From assembly GCA_963733945.1 (NCBI GenBank), contig CAVTFD010000022.1:127759-191758 (forward strand): a stretch of DNA of 64,000 nt. Direction: 5' to 3'. The number at the start of each line of letters is the position of its first letter. The first letter of the stretch is position 1. This DNA comes from AP-15 sp963733945. Its GTDB lineage: Bacteria; Pseudomonadota; Alphaproteobacteria; ATCC43930; CGMCC-115725. Below the pieces are notes generated by a model. It was not told where the DNA came from. It ran no database searches and was given only the letters and a program-made list of their open reading frames with translations. This document shows, one piece after another, positions 51,523-60,439 of the stretch. Position numbers and translations under genes: made by a program.

Positions 51523-51612
51523 GTCATGCCCCGACTTGATCCGGGCATCCACGGAAACCGGCTCGGCCTGCGCGGTATCGCGTGGATGGCCGGGACAAGC
51601 CCGGCCATGACG
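51523..51612. repeat. Dispersed palindromic repeat (CGTCATGCCCGG/CCGGCCATGACG type)
   Basis: CGTCATGCCCCGACTTGATC-type left arm with CGGGCATCCACG and right arm CGTGGATGGCCGGGACAAGC with CCGGCCATGACG form a long imperfect palindrome. It is a common intergenic repeat in Rhizobiales and related bacteria. It lies between the OB-fold and ThDP genes. Confidence 0.75.
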
Positions 51613-51634
51613 AGCGCGGGGAAGCAAATGCGTT

Positions 51635-52292
51635 TCACTCCCCCCGTCCGACCCACTGGCCGTAGACGGGGTACTGGCAGCAGATGAACTCGATATAGGC
51701 CGGGCGACCTGACGTTATTGACCTCGAGCGCCCGCCGCAGGGCCGGGATGATTTCGGCCGGCTCGCTGACCCGCTCGGTATGGAAGCCGAGGGCGCCGAT
51801 CACCTTCGACATATCCACCTCGTCGGGCCCCAGCACCCGGTGGGTGAAGGGATCGTGTCCCGGCCCCCAGAAGCCGGGTCCATAGCCCGCAAAGCCGCCA
51901 TTGCTGATGTGCACGACCGTGACCCCGAGCTTCTCGCGCAGCAGAACCTCAAGGTTGCCGAGCATGTAGCCAAGCCCCGCCTCGCCGGTCACCGCCACGG
52001 ATGCCCGGTCCGGAAACGCCTTCTTGGCGGCGATGGCGGCGGCCAGGCTGAAGCCAAGCGTCGAAACATTGCCCCAGCCGAGAAAGCCGCGCGGGATCAG
52101 TGTGTCGAAGACGGTGCTCAGCTGGTCGCGGGTGTTGCCGCTTTCGTGCGTCACGAACGAATTCTTCAGATCCAGCACCTGCATCAGATCGCCGTACACC
52201 CGATAGGGATTGATCGGCGTCTCGTCGGAGTTCATGACCTGCCGGTATCGGGCGAGCGCCTCGTCGCGTGCCGCCCTCACTTCCGCCGCCAC
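51635..52292 (-). pseudogene. ThDP enzyme, C-terminal (PP) domain, frameshifted near its end
   Basis: The cofactor-binding half of an acetolactate-synthase-like enzyme: PYRVYGDLMQVLDLKNSFVT, then HESGNTRDQLS, then AVTGEAGLGYMLGNLEVLLR with the metal-binding GEAG/N block. The frame holds to PALRRALEVNNV; the family end (RPAYIEFICCQYPVYGQWVG, stop at 51635) is one base out of frame, explained by an extra base near 51707. The uncorrected frame would run on to 51492 through the palindromic repeat. It overlaps the N-terminal half gene by 16 bp. Confidence 0.8.
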
Positions 52293-53308
52293 ATTGCCCG
52301 CATTCCGTCCGGCGCCGCCCGGGCGCCAGCCATGCGGTCGGACACTTCCTGGCGGAGCGCCTGCAAGGTCAGGCGCGCATCGCCGATCACCGCGTGCGCC
52401 GTGGGATACATCTTGTTGATGTGCAGCTCGTCGACGTTGCAGTGGATGATGGTCTTCTTCGCCGGATCAGGAATGCCGTGGCTGAAGCGGCCCGGCGACA
52501 GGCTCGAGCCTACGGCGAGGATCAGGTCGCTTTTGTTCAGGTAGTGCGCCACCTGATCGCCGCGCACGCCGACAAACAGCGGATGGTTCTCCGGGAACGC
52601 CCCTTTGGCCTTGAGAGTCGTGATCACCGGCACATTCACGAGCTCCGCCAGCGCTTTCAAATCTTCCGAGGCGCCCGCGTAGATGACCCCCTCGCCGGCG
52701 TAGATCAGCGGGTTGCGGGCTCCCAGGAGCTGGTCGACTGCAGCGCGCACATCCGCCGGGTCCGGCGCCGATTTCCAGCCCTTCACGGGACGGTAGGGGT
52801 CGGCGGTCTCGTCGTATGTGGCCGTGGCATTGGGAATAGCCAGGATCACGGGGCCCGGTCTGCCGCTGCGCAGCATGGTGAAGGCGCGGCGCATCAGCTC
52901 AGGCGTGCGCTCGGGCTTGTCGAGATAGCCGAACCACTTCGACACGGTCTTCATGGCCGATGCGACATCGTACTGGCTGTTGCCCGAGCTGCCGGCCGGC
53001 ACGCCATCGGTGATGCACAGAACGGGCGAGCCATCCTCATAGGCCTGCGCCATCCCGGCGTAGGCGTACTGCATGCCGGCGGCATTGACGCCCCCTTGGA
53101 AGGTGCACACCCCGATCCGTGAGCCCGCGGTGATGCGCGAGAACGCGTCGGCGACCGCGACGGCGTAGCGGTCGTCGCGCATCATCAGCATCGGCACCCC
53201 TTCCCGGCCGAGCGCGTTGTTCACCCGGCAGACCGGGAAGGTCGAAACCCAACCCACACCCTCCTCTTTGAGAATGCGGCTAATGCCGGTCGCTACATCG
53301 ATCGTCAT
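52277..53308 (-). CDS. ThDP enzyme, N-terminal (Pyr and central) domains
   Basis: 343 residues: pyrimidine-binding domain (ISRILKEEGVGWVSTFPVCR, then FQGGVNAAGMQYAYAGMAQA), then a DHS-like central domain (VAHYLNKSDLILAVGSSLSP). In related enzymes this is joined to the C-terminal domain in one chain of about 560 residues. Here the frame ends MWRRK-stop while the C-terminal half begins in another frame (GRNAGN-VAAEVRAARDEALA). Either the enzyme is naturally split in two subunits or a one-base indel near 52300-52320 cut it. ATG 53308 has AAGGAG upstream. Acts as a decarboxylase/carboligase. Confidence 0.8.
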   Translation of the reverse strand: MTIDVATGISRILKEEGVGWVSTFPVCRVNNALGREGVPMLMMRDDRYAVAVADAFSRITAGSRIGVCTFQGGVNAAGMQYAYAGMAQAYEDGSPVLCITDGVPAGSSGNSQYDVASAMKTVSKWFGYLDKPERTPELMRRAFTMLRSGRPGPVILAIPNATATYDETADPYRPVKGWKSAPDPADVRAAVDQLLGARNPLIYAGEGVIYAGASEDLKALAELVNVPVITTLKAKGAFPENHPLFVGVRGDQVAHYLNKSDLILAVGSSLSPGRFSHGIPDPAKKTIIHCNVDELHINKMYPTAHAVIGDARLTLQALRQEVSDRMAGARAAPDGMRAMWRRK

Positions 53309-53615
53309 GGATGTGGTCTCCTTTGCATGGAGCCGAGCCGTCAGCCTCCGTGTGGGCGCACTGAAGCAAACAATGATCAGCCGCGAGCCGTTTCCCAACC
53401 GCCGCAGCGGTGTGATCAGGCTCGCAATCGGGGGCAATCCCGAAAATGACGGACACCTGTCGCCCTGGCAAGAGGCGGTCGGGCATGATCATCCCGGACA
53501 CACACAAGAACGGCTGCGCGAACGAGGCAACGACCGGAGATACCGCGCGGGCCGAGGCTGTCGACGGCAAGGGCTCCGTACCCTGGAACTCAGCTTGGAT
53601 AACCCGTTGAGAAGA
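53309..53615. other. Intergenic region containing the ThDP operon promoter
   Basis: 307 bp with no supported gene. A rightward frame through here reads into the tRNA complement and gives the familiar false peptide SERRDSNSRPSAPHADALPG; it is not coding. The operon promoter is expected in the left half. Confidence 0.4.
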
Positions 53616-53692
53616 TGGTCGGAGCGGAGAGATTCGAACTCTCGACCCTCAGCACCCCATGCTGATGCGCTACCAGGCTGCGCTACGCTCCG
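53616..53692 (-). tRNA. tRNA-Pro (anticodon GGG)
   Basis: Reading leftward from 53692: acceptor CGGAGCG, D arm GCGC-AGCCTGGTA-GCGC, anticodon arm TCAGC-ATGGGGT-GCTGA with anticodon GGG, T arm CGAGAGTTCGAATCTCTCCG, acceptor CGCTCCG, discriminator A and encoded CCA at 53618-53616. All stems pair. The C1-G72 pair and D-loop match bacterial tRNA-Pro. It reads the CCC and CCU codons. It stands at the right end of the gene-decay region. Confidence 0.95.
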
Positions 53693-53952
53693 ACCGGGGC
53701 CACTCGCCGCCGAAGGCCGATAATAGTCGCCCACAGCCTGCGGCGCAACCGGCCGGGACCGCCAATGGCTTCCTTGTGAACCGCAACTTTTTTCGCGAGC
53801 GCCCGTTGTTCCCCCCCTAACAAAAATTGTCGAAGTGTGAACGGCCTCACACCCTCGACGTCTTCCCGGAACCATACTGCTGAGCGTGGGCGTATGGATA
53901 TCCCTGTGGCAAATGTCTGCCACCTAGGTCTTGGCCCAATCGGGAGACGACC

Positions 53953-54264
53953 ATGTTTACCATAACGGGTACTGTCGGGAGCAGCGGAAAGTATCTCGTT
54001 ACCGGGATACCGGTCGACACAGAGTCTCATGCCGTCTTGAAGATCGCGTTCGAGAACAATACCGCCGGCACTAATCTCGGCCTCTTTGCCGGCACCGATG
54101 CCCAGTTCGCCTCGGGAAGCGGCGGATTGCAGCTATCGGATTCAGGCGGTCCGGGTTTCAAATTTCTGACGATCGTCGATACCCATAAGCTGTCGGGTAA
54201 GATCATCTTCGTTCGCCGCGAGGTCGGCTCGGCGAATTCGCAGTTCACGCTAACGGTCGATTAG
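53953..54264 (+). CDS. 103-residue protein, unrecognised
   Basis: Starts ATG 53953 behind GGGAGACG. The sequence is all beta-like and Gly/Ser/Thr-rich: MFTITGTVGSSGKYLVTGIP, then AFENNTAGTNLGLFAGTDAQ, then GSGGLQLSDSGGPGFKFLTI. No signal peptide, no cysteine. It looks like a small beta-sandwich. I do not recognise the family. It stands alone between the tRNA and a VOC gene. Confidence 0.5.
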   Translation: MFTITGTVGSSGKYLVTGIPVDTESHAVLKIAFENNTAGTNLGLFAGTDAQFASGSGGLQLSDSGGPGFKFLTIVDTHKLSGKIIFVRREVGSANSQFTLTVD

Positions 54265-54422
54265 CGCGATCTCCTGGCGATAGGCGCTTGCCTTCTCACG
54301 GGCGCCATCACAGCAAGCCGGGCTCGTCAAAGCCGCAACCTGATCGGCCAGTGCGGTCGGGCTGGCAGGAGGCTCCGCGGCGTGGCAAGCTGTCGATCTT
54401 CTCGAAACCGACGAGGCCGGCC

Positions 54423-54791
54423 ATGAAGATCGAACGCATTGACCATCTCAACATCACCGTCGCCGATATCGACCGCAGTGTGGAGTTCTATAAGCGCGTG
54501 CTCGGCATGGACATCGAGAGCATGGGCGAAGGCCGCGCGGCGCTGCATTTCGGCCAGCAGAAAATCCACCTCGATGCCGCCGGCGGCGCCATGGCGATGA
54601 GCGGCGAGAAGCGGATGCCCGCGCATATCTGCTTTATCACCGAGACGCCGATGGGCGAGGTCGCGGCCCATCTCGAACAATGCGGCGTGCCGGTGCGGAT
54701 GCAGGGACCGCGCGCCGGGGCGATCGGTACGATCCAATCGGTCTATATCGACGACCCGGATCAGAACTCGATCGAAATCTCGAGCTATTGA
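54423..54791 (+). CDS. VOC-family protein
   Basis: 122 residues. ATG 54423 gives MKIERIDHLNITVADIDRSV with the first His; YKRVLGMDIESMGEGRAALH supplies the second block, RMPAHICFITETPMGEVAAH the third, and YIDDPDQNSIEISSY the Glu. This is the small, STM3117-like VOC type found in many proteobacteria. Likely a metal-dependent lyase or dioxygenase; substrate unknown. Confidence 0.88.
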   Translation: MKIERIDHLNITVADIDRSVEFYKRVLGMDIESMGEGRAALHFGQQKIHLDAAGGAMAMSGEKRMPAHICFITETPMGEVAAHLEQCGVPVRMQGPRAGAIGTIQSVYIDDPDQNSIEISSY

Positions 54792-54938
54792 GCTGCGTTT
54801 CCGTCGCGACGGTCAAACCCCTTCGGACGCAGATACTTGCTCCACTCGACCATTATGCTGGGCATGATAATTGGACCGACGGCCCAATAGGCGCGACATA
54901 AGCCGAGAGATCCGCGCTCGAAAGCAATGGAGCCAGCC

Positions 54939-56264
54939 ATGATCCAGGACGCTCAGGGACATTACCTCTCCGGTGCGACGACGGAGGCGGTAACCAAATA
55001 CGATCAGGCGGCGCGGGCGTTCAACCTGGTTCACGGCGACTCGATCAGTCTGTTTGACGCGGCACGCCAGGCCGCGCCCGATTTCGCGATGGCATATCTG
55101 GGCAAAGCGTGGGTGTACGCCGTGGCCAATGACCCTGGCCTGATGACCCAGGCGACGGCATTGGTCGAAACCGCCCGGCCCTTGAGGTTGAACGAACGCG
55201 AGCAGGCCCATCTCGCTGCCCTCTCACATTTGGTCGAGGGCGCCCGGGCCGCCGCTGTTGCGGTGCTTGACCGCCACCTGATGCATTATCCGTTCGACCT
55301 TGTGGCGCATCAGGCTGCCGCGCTGATCGACGGGTTTCTGGGGCGCTTCCACTGGGTTCGGGATCGGTCAGCGCGAGCCCTGCCATTGTGGTCCAAGGAC
55401 CAACCGGGCTACGGCACTTTGCTGGCCTTCCATGGCTTCGGGTCGGAGGAAGCTGGCGATTACGCCCGCGCCGAGGATGAATCACGCGCCGCCGCCGAAC
55501 TCGAACCATTGAGTTTCTGGCCGCATCACACCGTGGCCCACGTGATGGAAATGACCGGGCGCCCGGAAGACGGGTTGGGATGGATGGCGGCGCGTGAGGC
55601 GCTGTGGTCGACCCCCGGCCACATGAACCAGGTGCATATCTGGTGGCACAAGGCATTGTTCCACTTAGAACTCGGGCAATACGACGCCGCGCTCGCGCTC
55701 TACGACGGGCCGATGCGCGCCACGCAACGCGCTCTTGCGCTGAGCCTGACCAACGCCACGGCTCTGTTGTGGCGCCTCGACATGCTCGGCGTTGACGTCG
55801 GCGAGCGCTGGCTGGAGCAGGCCGGTCTGTGGGAGCATCACGCCGACGGGAAATGCCTGGTCTTCGCCGATATCCACGCCGCGATGGCCGAGTTGCGCTC
55901 GGGCCAGGTCGCGCGGGTCGAGAGGCGGCTCGAGGCGATGCAGCAGACGGCGGCCAGCGGGGTCGAAGCGGCCGGCCTCTATCGCACCGTTGGGATTCCG
56001 GTGGTCGAGGGCCTCGCCGCGTTCCACCGCGGCGCCTATGGGGAGGCGGTCGAATTGCTGCTGCCGGTTCGCGTCGATCTATGGCAGATCGGCGGCAGCC
56101 ACGCGCAACGCGACGTCGTCGACTGGACATTGACCGAGGCGGCGGTGCGCGCCGGTCAGCGTGACGTCGCCTTGTCGCTCGCCCATGAGCGTCTTGCTAC
56201 CCGCCCGCGCAGCGCCCCGAACCGGCGCTTTCTCCGCCATGCCGAAGAAATCAATCCGGCATGA
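54939..56264 (+). CDS. Tetratricopeptide-repeat protein
   Basis: 441 residues from ATG 54939 (54927 is an alternative four codons earlier). Repeated helical pairs of TPR type run through the length: QAAPDFAMAYLGKAWVYAVA, then EEAGDYARAEDESRAAAELE, then ALFHLELGQYDAALALYDGP. HHTVAHVMEMTGRPEDGLGW and LVHGDSISLFDAARQAAPDF match the eukaryote-like TTC38 family. No signal peptide. It is a scaffold or carrier of unknown partners. Confidence 0.85.
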   Translation: MIQDAQGHYLSGATTEAVTKYDQAARAFNLVHGDSISLFDAARQAAPDFAMAYLGKAWVYAVANDPGLMTQATALVETARPLRLNEREQAHLAALSHLVEGARAAAVAVLDRHLMHYPFDLVAHQAAALIDGFLGRFHWVRDRSARALPLWSKDQPGYGTLLAFHGFGSEEAGDYARAEDESRAAAELEPLSFWPHHTVAHVMEMTGRPEDGLGWMAAREALWSTPGHMNQVHIWWHKALFHLELGQYDAALALYDGPMRATQRALALSLTNATALLWRLDMLGVDVGERWLEQAGLWEHHADGKCLVFADIHAAMAELRSGQVARVERRLEAMQQTAASGVEAAGLYRTVGIPVVEGLAAFHRGAYGEAVELLLPVRVDLWQIGGSHAQRDVVDWTLTEAAVRAGQRDVALSLAHERLATRPRSAPNRRFLRHAEEINPA

Positions 56265-56673
56265 AGTGAGCATTCCCGGCCTCGCAGAAGGCCGGAATGC
56301 GCCGCGCGCCTTTTAGTTCCACCCCTGCTCGAATCGAGCGCCTTGCCGGCAAGTGCGTTGCTGACGAGGTAGAAGGGGAAGCTGTTGACCGGGTGCTGAC
56401 GCCAGACGGCGGTTCCCCAACTACAAATTGACGCTCGCCGCGTTTACTTCCTCGCCGCGATAAAAGCACTTAGTAAGTTTTGTCTTTAATCGTGCCCTGA
56501 ACGGGCGAAGCACTTCCGTCGCCCTTTAGATAAATCAACTAATCGTCGGCGACTGGTGCAGTAACACCATCCCGGTTCTTCGGGATTTGTAGGAGGTGAT
56601 GGAAATTTAAGCTGCAGGAAACCTTTTCCTCCCAAACTCGCGGCGCGGGGACCATCTTTTCAAGGAACGTGAG
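56265..56673. other. Intergenic region before the secreted protein gene
   Basis: About 410 bp, less GC-rich than neighbours. No gene is supported. TTGTAGGAGGTGATGG at 56588-56603 looks like a ribosome site, but the following frame is very short. The promoter of the secreted protein gene is expected here. Confidence 0.4.
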
Positions 56674-57342
56674 ATGTTAAAACGCCTGTTCTTCCTCGCC
56701 GCGCTCGTCCTCCCGGCGGCCCATGCTCAAGCCGCGGGTCCGCTGACAATCAACTTCGCTGGAAACCCCACCGTCGCTAACACCGCCGCTTATGGCACGG
56801 TCGTTGGCGCCCCCATGGCGTTTAACAGCGCTGGGGCAAGAGTGATGTCCGGGGTTACTTGGTCGGTTAACAACCCTGATTTCTACACCGACTTTTTCGG
56901 CGATCTTCATACCAAATGGGAAAGCATCATTCCTCCCGGCCCCCAGGCAATGACCATCACCGCTTCGGCGCCAGGCTATACACCCGGGTCCAAAGCGTTG
57001 ACCATCACCGTGACGGGCTCCATGGCGGCCCAGCAGATGGTTGTCACCACCACCCCGGTGGGGCCGGTTTACGATAACTCGCCGCCAGTGACGATCGCAT
57101 CTTCTCTTGTCGTCTCACAAGAAAACGGGACCATCGGCAATCTCGACAGCGGCGTCACCTGGACTAGCGACAACCTGAACTTCAAGGTCAGTAATACCAA
57201 CGCGAACGCCGGCACCTATTATTTGACGACGACGTGGACGGGCACGATCGCGGCCGGCCCGCAGACCATCCACCTGACCGCCTCAGCCCCGGGCTACACT
57301 ACCGCGGATGTCGCCGTCACTGTGCAAGTGCTGTCCCGTTGA
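56674..57342 (+). CDS. Secreted protein with two beta-sandwich (Ig-like) repeats
   Basis: 222 residues. A signal peptide (MLKRLFFLAALVLPAAHAQA) is followed by two homologous units of about 97 residues. Unit 1 has SGVTWSVNNPDFYTDFF and GPQAMTITASAPGYTPGSKA; unit 2 has SGVTWTSDNLNFKVSN and GPQTIHLTASAPGYTTADVA. The SGVTW and ITASAPGYT pairs show an internal duplication, and the pattern resembles bacterial Ig-like domains. It probably binds a surface ligand or sits in the periplasm. No membrane anchor is seen. Confidence 0.7.
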   Translation: MLKRLFFLAALVLPAAHAQAAGPLTINFAGNPTVANTAAYGTVVGAPMAFNSAGARVMSGVTWSVNNPDFYTDFFGDLHTKWESIIPPGPQAMTITASAPGYTPGSKALTITVTGSMAAQQMVVTTTPVGPVYDNSPPVTIASSLVVSQENGTIGNLDSGVTWTSDNLNFKVSNTNANAGTYYLTTTWTGTIAAGPQTIHLTASAPGYTTADVAVTVQVLSR

Positions 57343-57467
57343 CCTTCTAGCGTTGGATCGCGTCAGCACGGAAAGCAGGTCAAGGAAAGTTCGCGCATGC
57401 GGGTTGCTCGGCGCTGTGGCTAAATAGAGCGATAGAGTGCCGCCGCTCGCCTGGGGGGACTGCGCCA

Positions 57468-58763
57468 ATGCCGAATGTCGAACCGCACCGCTTGTTTGCG
57501 ACCGATATCCTCCGCCTGATCGAGGGCGGGGGGCTGACCGCGGAGGCGGTGGTGGCGAGCTGTCTAGAACGGATCGCCGAGCGCGAGCCGGTGGTGAGGG
57601 CGTGGAGCCATCTTGCAGGCGAGGCAGCGCGGGCGCAGGCGCGGGCGTTCGATAAGGCCGCGAAGAAGACCTTGCTCGGCGGGGTGCCGTTCGGCATCAA
57701 GGATATCTTCGACGCTGCCGGCATGCCGGCGACCTACGGCTCGCCGATCTATACCGGATGGTGGCCGCCGACCGATGCGAGTGCGGCGGCGCTGCCCAAG
57801 GCAGCAGGCGGCATTCTGCTCGGTAAGACGGTGACGACCGAGTTCGCCAATCGCCAGCCCGGCCCGACCTCGAACCCGCATGATCCCGCCTTCACGCCGG
57901 GCGGCTCGTCGAGCGGTTCGGCGGCGGCGGTCGCCGATTTCATGGTGCCGCTGGCGATCGGGACCCAGACCGGCGGGTCGGTCATTCGCCCGGCCGCCTT
58001 TTGCGGAGTCGTCGGGTTCAAGCCGAGCTTTGGCCTCTTCCCGCCGGCCGGCATGCGGATCAACACCGAGACCCTCGATACGGTCGGCATCATGGCCCGC
58101 TCGGTCGCCGACATCGCCCTGTTCCGCGCGGCGATGATGGCGATCCCATACGAGCCGCCTTCGATGCCGGAGACCCCGCCTTGCCTCGACCTGTGCCGTG
58201 GCCCACATTGGGACGATGCCGAGCCGGAAGGACGGGCCGTGCTCGAAGCCGCCGCCGACCGGCTCGCCGCTGCCGGTGCAATAATGACCGATGCCGCGTT
58301 GCCGCGCGAATGCGCCGACGCCGACGAGACCCAGCAGATCCTCGGCGCCTTCGAGGGGCTGCGCAACCACATGCCCGAGCTCTACCGCCACGAAGTCTTG
58401 CTGAGCCCACGGTTGCGCGAGGAGAAGATCGCGCTCGGACGCAAGTTGACCCGCGACCAATTCCGCAATGCCTGCCGCGCGGCGGAAAAGGCGCGCATGG
58501 CTACACGGGAATGGGCCGCGCGTTTCGACGCGATCCTGACCCTGCCGGCCCCCGGCCAGGCGCCGCGCGGGCTCGCCGACACCGGCTCGGCGGTGTTCAA
58601 TGCGTTGTGGACGCAGCTACACATGCCCTGTCTCACCCTTCCCGCCGGGCATGGGCCGGACGGGTTGCCGGTCGGCATCCAGCTGGTCGGCCGCCGTCAC
58701 GATGACGCCAGGCTCTTGGAAATCGGGTTATGGGTCGAACGCCGGTTGGGAGACGCGAGATGA
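57468..58763 (+). CDS. Amidase signature (AS) family protein 1
   Basis: 431 residues. Catalytic Lys in GVPFGIKDIFDAAG, Ser residues in FTPGGSSSGSAAAVADFMVP and QTGGSVIRPAAFCGVVGFKP. The Ser-cisSer-Lys triad is complete. The family hydrolyses amide bonds (acetamidase, glutamyl-tRNA amidotransferase A-like). It is followed by a close paralogue starting 4 bp before its stop, so the two are translationally coupled. Confidence 0.92.
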   Translation: MPNVEPHRLFATDILRLIEGGGLTAEAVVASCLERIAEREPVVRAWSHLAGEAARAQARAFDKAAKKTLLGGVPFGIKDIFDAAGMPATYGSPIYTGWWPPTDASAAALPKAAGGILLGKTVTTEFANRQPGPTSNPHDPAFTPGGSSSGSAAAVADFMVPLAIGTQTGGSVIRPAAFCGVVGFKPSFGLFPPAGMRINTETLDTVGIMARSVADIALFRAAMMAIPYEPPSMPETPPCLDLCRGPHWDDAEPEGRAVLEAAADRLAAAGAIMTDAALPRECADADETQQILGAFEGLRNHMPELYRHEVLLSPRLREEKIALGRKLTRDQFRNACRAAEKARMATREWAARFDAILTLPAPGQAPRGLADTGSAVFNALWTQLHMPCLTLPAGHGPDGLPVGIQLVGRRHDDARLLEIGLWVERRLGDAR

Positions 58764-60031
58764 GCGGCGCCGAGCTGCTGACCGCGAGCGAGGCGGCGGC
58801 CCGCCTCGAAGCCGGCGGCCTAACCGCCGAGACGCTGATCCGCGATTGCCTCGATCGCGCCGAAGCCCGCGCCTCGGTCAAGGCCTGGGTTTGGCTGGAC
58901 CCGGAGCTGGCATTGGCGCAGGCGCGCGCCGCCGACCGTGCAGGGCGGCCGGGCCTGCTCAAGGGCGTTCCGGTCGGGGTTAAGGACGTAATCGACACCT
59001 ACGACATGCCGACCCAGCACGGCTCGCCGATCTACCGGGGCAACCGGCCCTTTGCCGACGCCGCCTGCGTGGCACTGACTCGTGCGGCGGGCGGGATCAT
59101 TCTCGGCAAGACGGTGACGACCGAATTCGCCAACCGCCATCCACGCGAGACGGTGCACCCGCACAACCCGGCACACACGCCGGGCGGCTCGTCGAGCGGC
59201 TCGGCCGCTGCGGTCGCCGATTTCCAGGTTCCGGTCGGGTTCGCGACGCAGACCGGAGGCTCGACGATCCGCCCGGCCGCGTTCTGCGGCGTCATTGGCT
59301 ACAAGCCGAGCTTTGGCGAGTTCAGCCGGGTCGGCATCAAAATGCAGTGCCACAACCTGGATACACTCGGCATCATTTGCCGTAGCCTCGATGATCTTGC
59401 GCTGATGCGCGCGGTATTGCAGGTGCAACCGCGCCGCCCGGTCGACCGGCGCTCGGCCGCCCCTCGCGTCGGCATTTGCCGCACCCCGGAGTGGGACGGC
59501 GCGGACGCCGATACCCATGCACTGCTCGAACAAACGGCGAGCCGGCTCGACGCGGCGGGGGCGGCGGTCAAGGAAGTGACCCTGACGCCGGTCGACATTC
59601 TCGATCGCCAGCGCCGCATCTTCGAATTCGAGGCGGCGCGCAACTACGCCTACGAATACGAGGTGCACGGCGACAAACTCAGTCCGGCACTGCGCGACGG
59701 GCTGCTGACGCCGGGCCGGGCGTTGCCGCTGGCCGCCTATATCGAGGCGATCGAGACCGCCGAGATGTTCCGCCGCTATCTCGACGATCTCTTCGGCGAA
59801 TTCGACGTGCTGCTGACGCCGAGTGCGGTCGGCGAGGCGCCCGAGGGGTTGGGCTCGACTGGCGACGCGCGCTTCAACGCGATCTGGACCTTGGCATGGA
59901 CGCCATGCGTGACCCTGCCAGCCGGCAATGGCTGCAAAGGCCTGCCGATCGGCATCCAGCTGATCGGCGCACGCTTTGGCGACGAGGCGTTGCTCGACGC
60001 TGCCGCCTGGGTCGAAGCCCGGCTCGGCTGA
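58760..60031 (+). CDS. Amidase signature (AS) family protein 2
   Basis: 423 residues. ATG 58760 overlaps the previous stop (ATGA). Triad residues: GVPVGVKDVIDTYDMPTQHG, then HTPGGSSSGSAAAVADFQVP, then QTGGSTIRPAAFCGVIGYKP. About half of the residues match the upstream amidase, indicating tandem duplication followed by divergence. The two may act on different amides or as a heterodimer. A pair of NIPSNAP genes follows. Confidence 0.92.
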   Translation: MSGAELLTASEAAARLEAGGLTAETLIRDCLDRAEARASVKAWVWLDPELALAQARAADRAGRPGLLKGVPVGVKDVIDTYDMPTQHGSPIYRGNRPFADAACVALTRAAGGIILGKTVTTEFANRHPRETVHPHNPAHTPGGSSSGSAAAVADFQVPVGFATQTGGSTIRPAAFCGVIGYKPSFGEFSRVGIKMQCHNLDTLGIICRSLDDLALMRAVLQVQPRRPVDRRSAAPRVGICRTPEWDGADADTHALLEQTASRLDAAGAAVKEVTLTPVDILDRQRRIFEFEAARNYAYEYEVHGDKLSPALRDGLLTPGRALPLAAYIEAIETAEMFRRYLDDLFGEFDVLLTPSAVGEAPEGLGSTGDARFNAIWTLAWTPCVTLPAGNGCKGLPIGIQLIGARFGDEALLDAAAWVEARLG

Positions 60032-60097
60032 ACCGGCATGCTTGCCGGCGGCGTTCCGCGGCAGCATTCTGTGGGCTCATCATCCGGAGGAGACGAG

Positions 60098-60424
60098 ATG
60101 ATCTATGAATTGCGCGTCTATCACTGCGTCCCGGGCCGGCTGCCCGACCTGATCAAGCGGTTCGATACCTTGACCCTGCCATTGTGGGAAAAGCACGGGA
60201 TCAAGCAGGCCGGGTTCTGGACGGTGGCGATCGGGCCGTCGAACCAGGACCTCTATTATATGCTGCAATGGGAGTCGCTCGACGACCGGGCCAAGCGGTT
60301 CGCGGGCTTTCAGGCCGATCCGGCTTGGGTTTCAGGCCGCGCCGAGACCGAAAAGAACGGCCAGATCGTCGCGTCGATCACCAACACGATCCTGCAGCCG
60401 ACCAGCTTCTCGTCGGTAAAGTAA
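60098..60424 (+). CDS. NIPSNAP-family protein 1
   Basis: 108 residues from ATG 60098 with GGAGGAGA upstream. MIYELRVYHCVPGRLPDLIK and LYYMLQWESLDDRAKRFAGF are the family signature (ferredoxin-like alpha/beta barrel). Bacterial NIPSNAP-type proteins are often encoded with amide- and nitrile-metabolising enzymes, as here. No function is established. It is 66 bp after amidase 2. Confidence 0.9.
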   Translation: MIYELRVYHCVPGRLPDLIKRFDTLTLPLWEKHGIKQAGFWTVAIGPSNQDLYYMLQWESLDDRAKRFAGFQADPAWVSGRAETEKNGQIVASITNTILQPTSFSSVK

Positions 60425-60439
60425 AAGCGAGGAAACGAT

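Noticed and set aside
53217..53723. Rightward frame containing SERRDSNSRPSAPHADALPG
   Set aside because: This peptide is the well-known false translation of a tRNA complement; the DNA is a tRNA-Pro gene and spacer.
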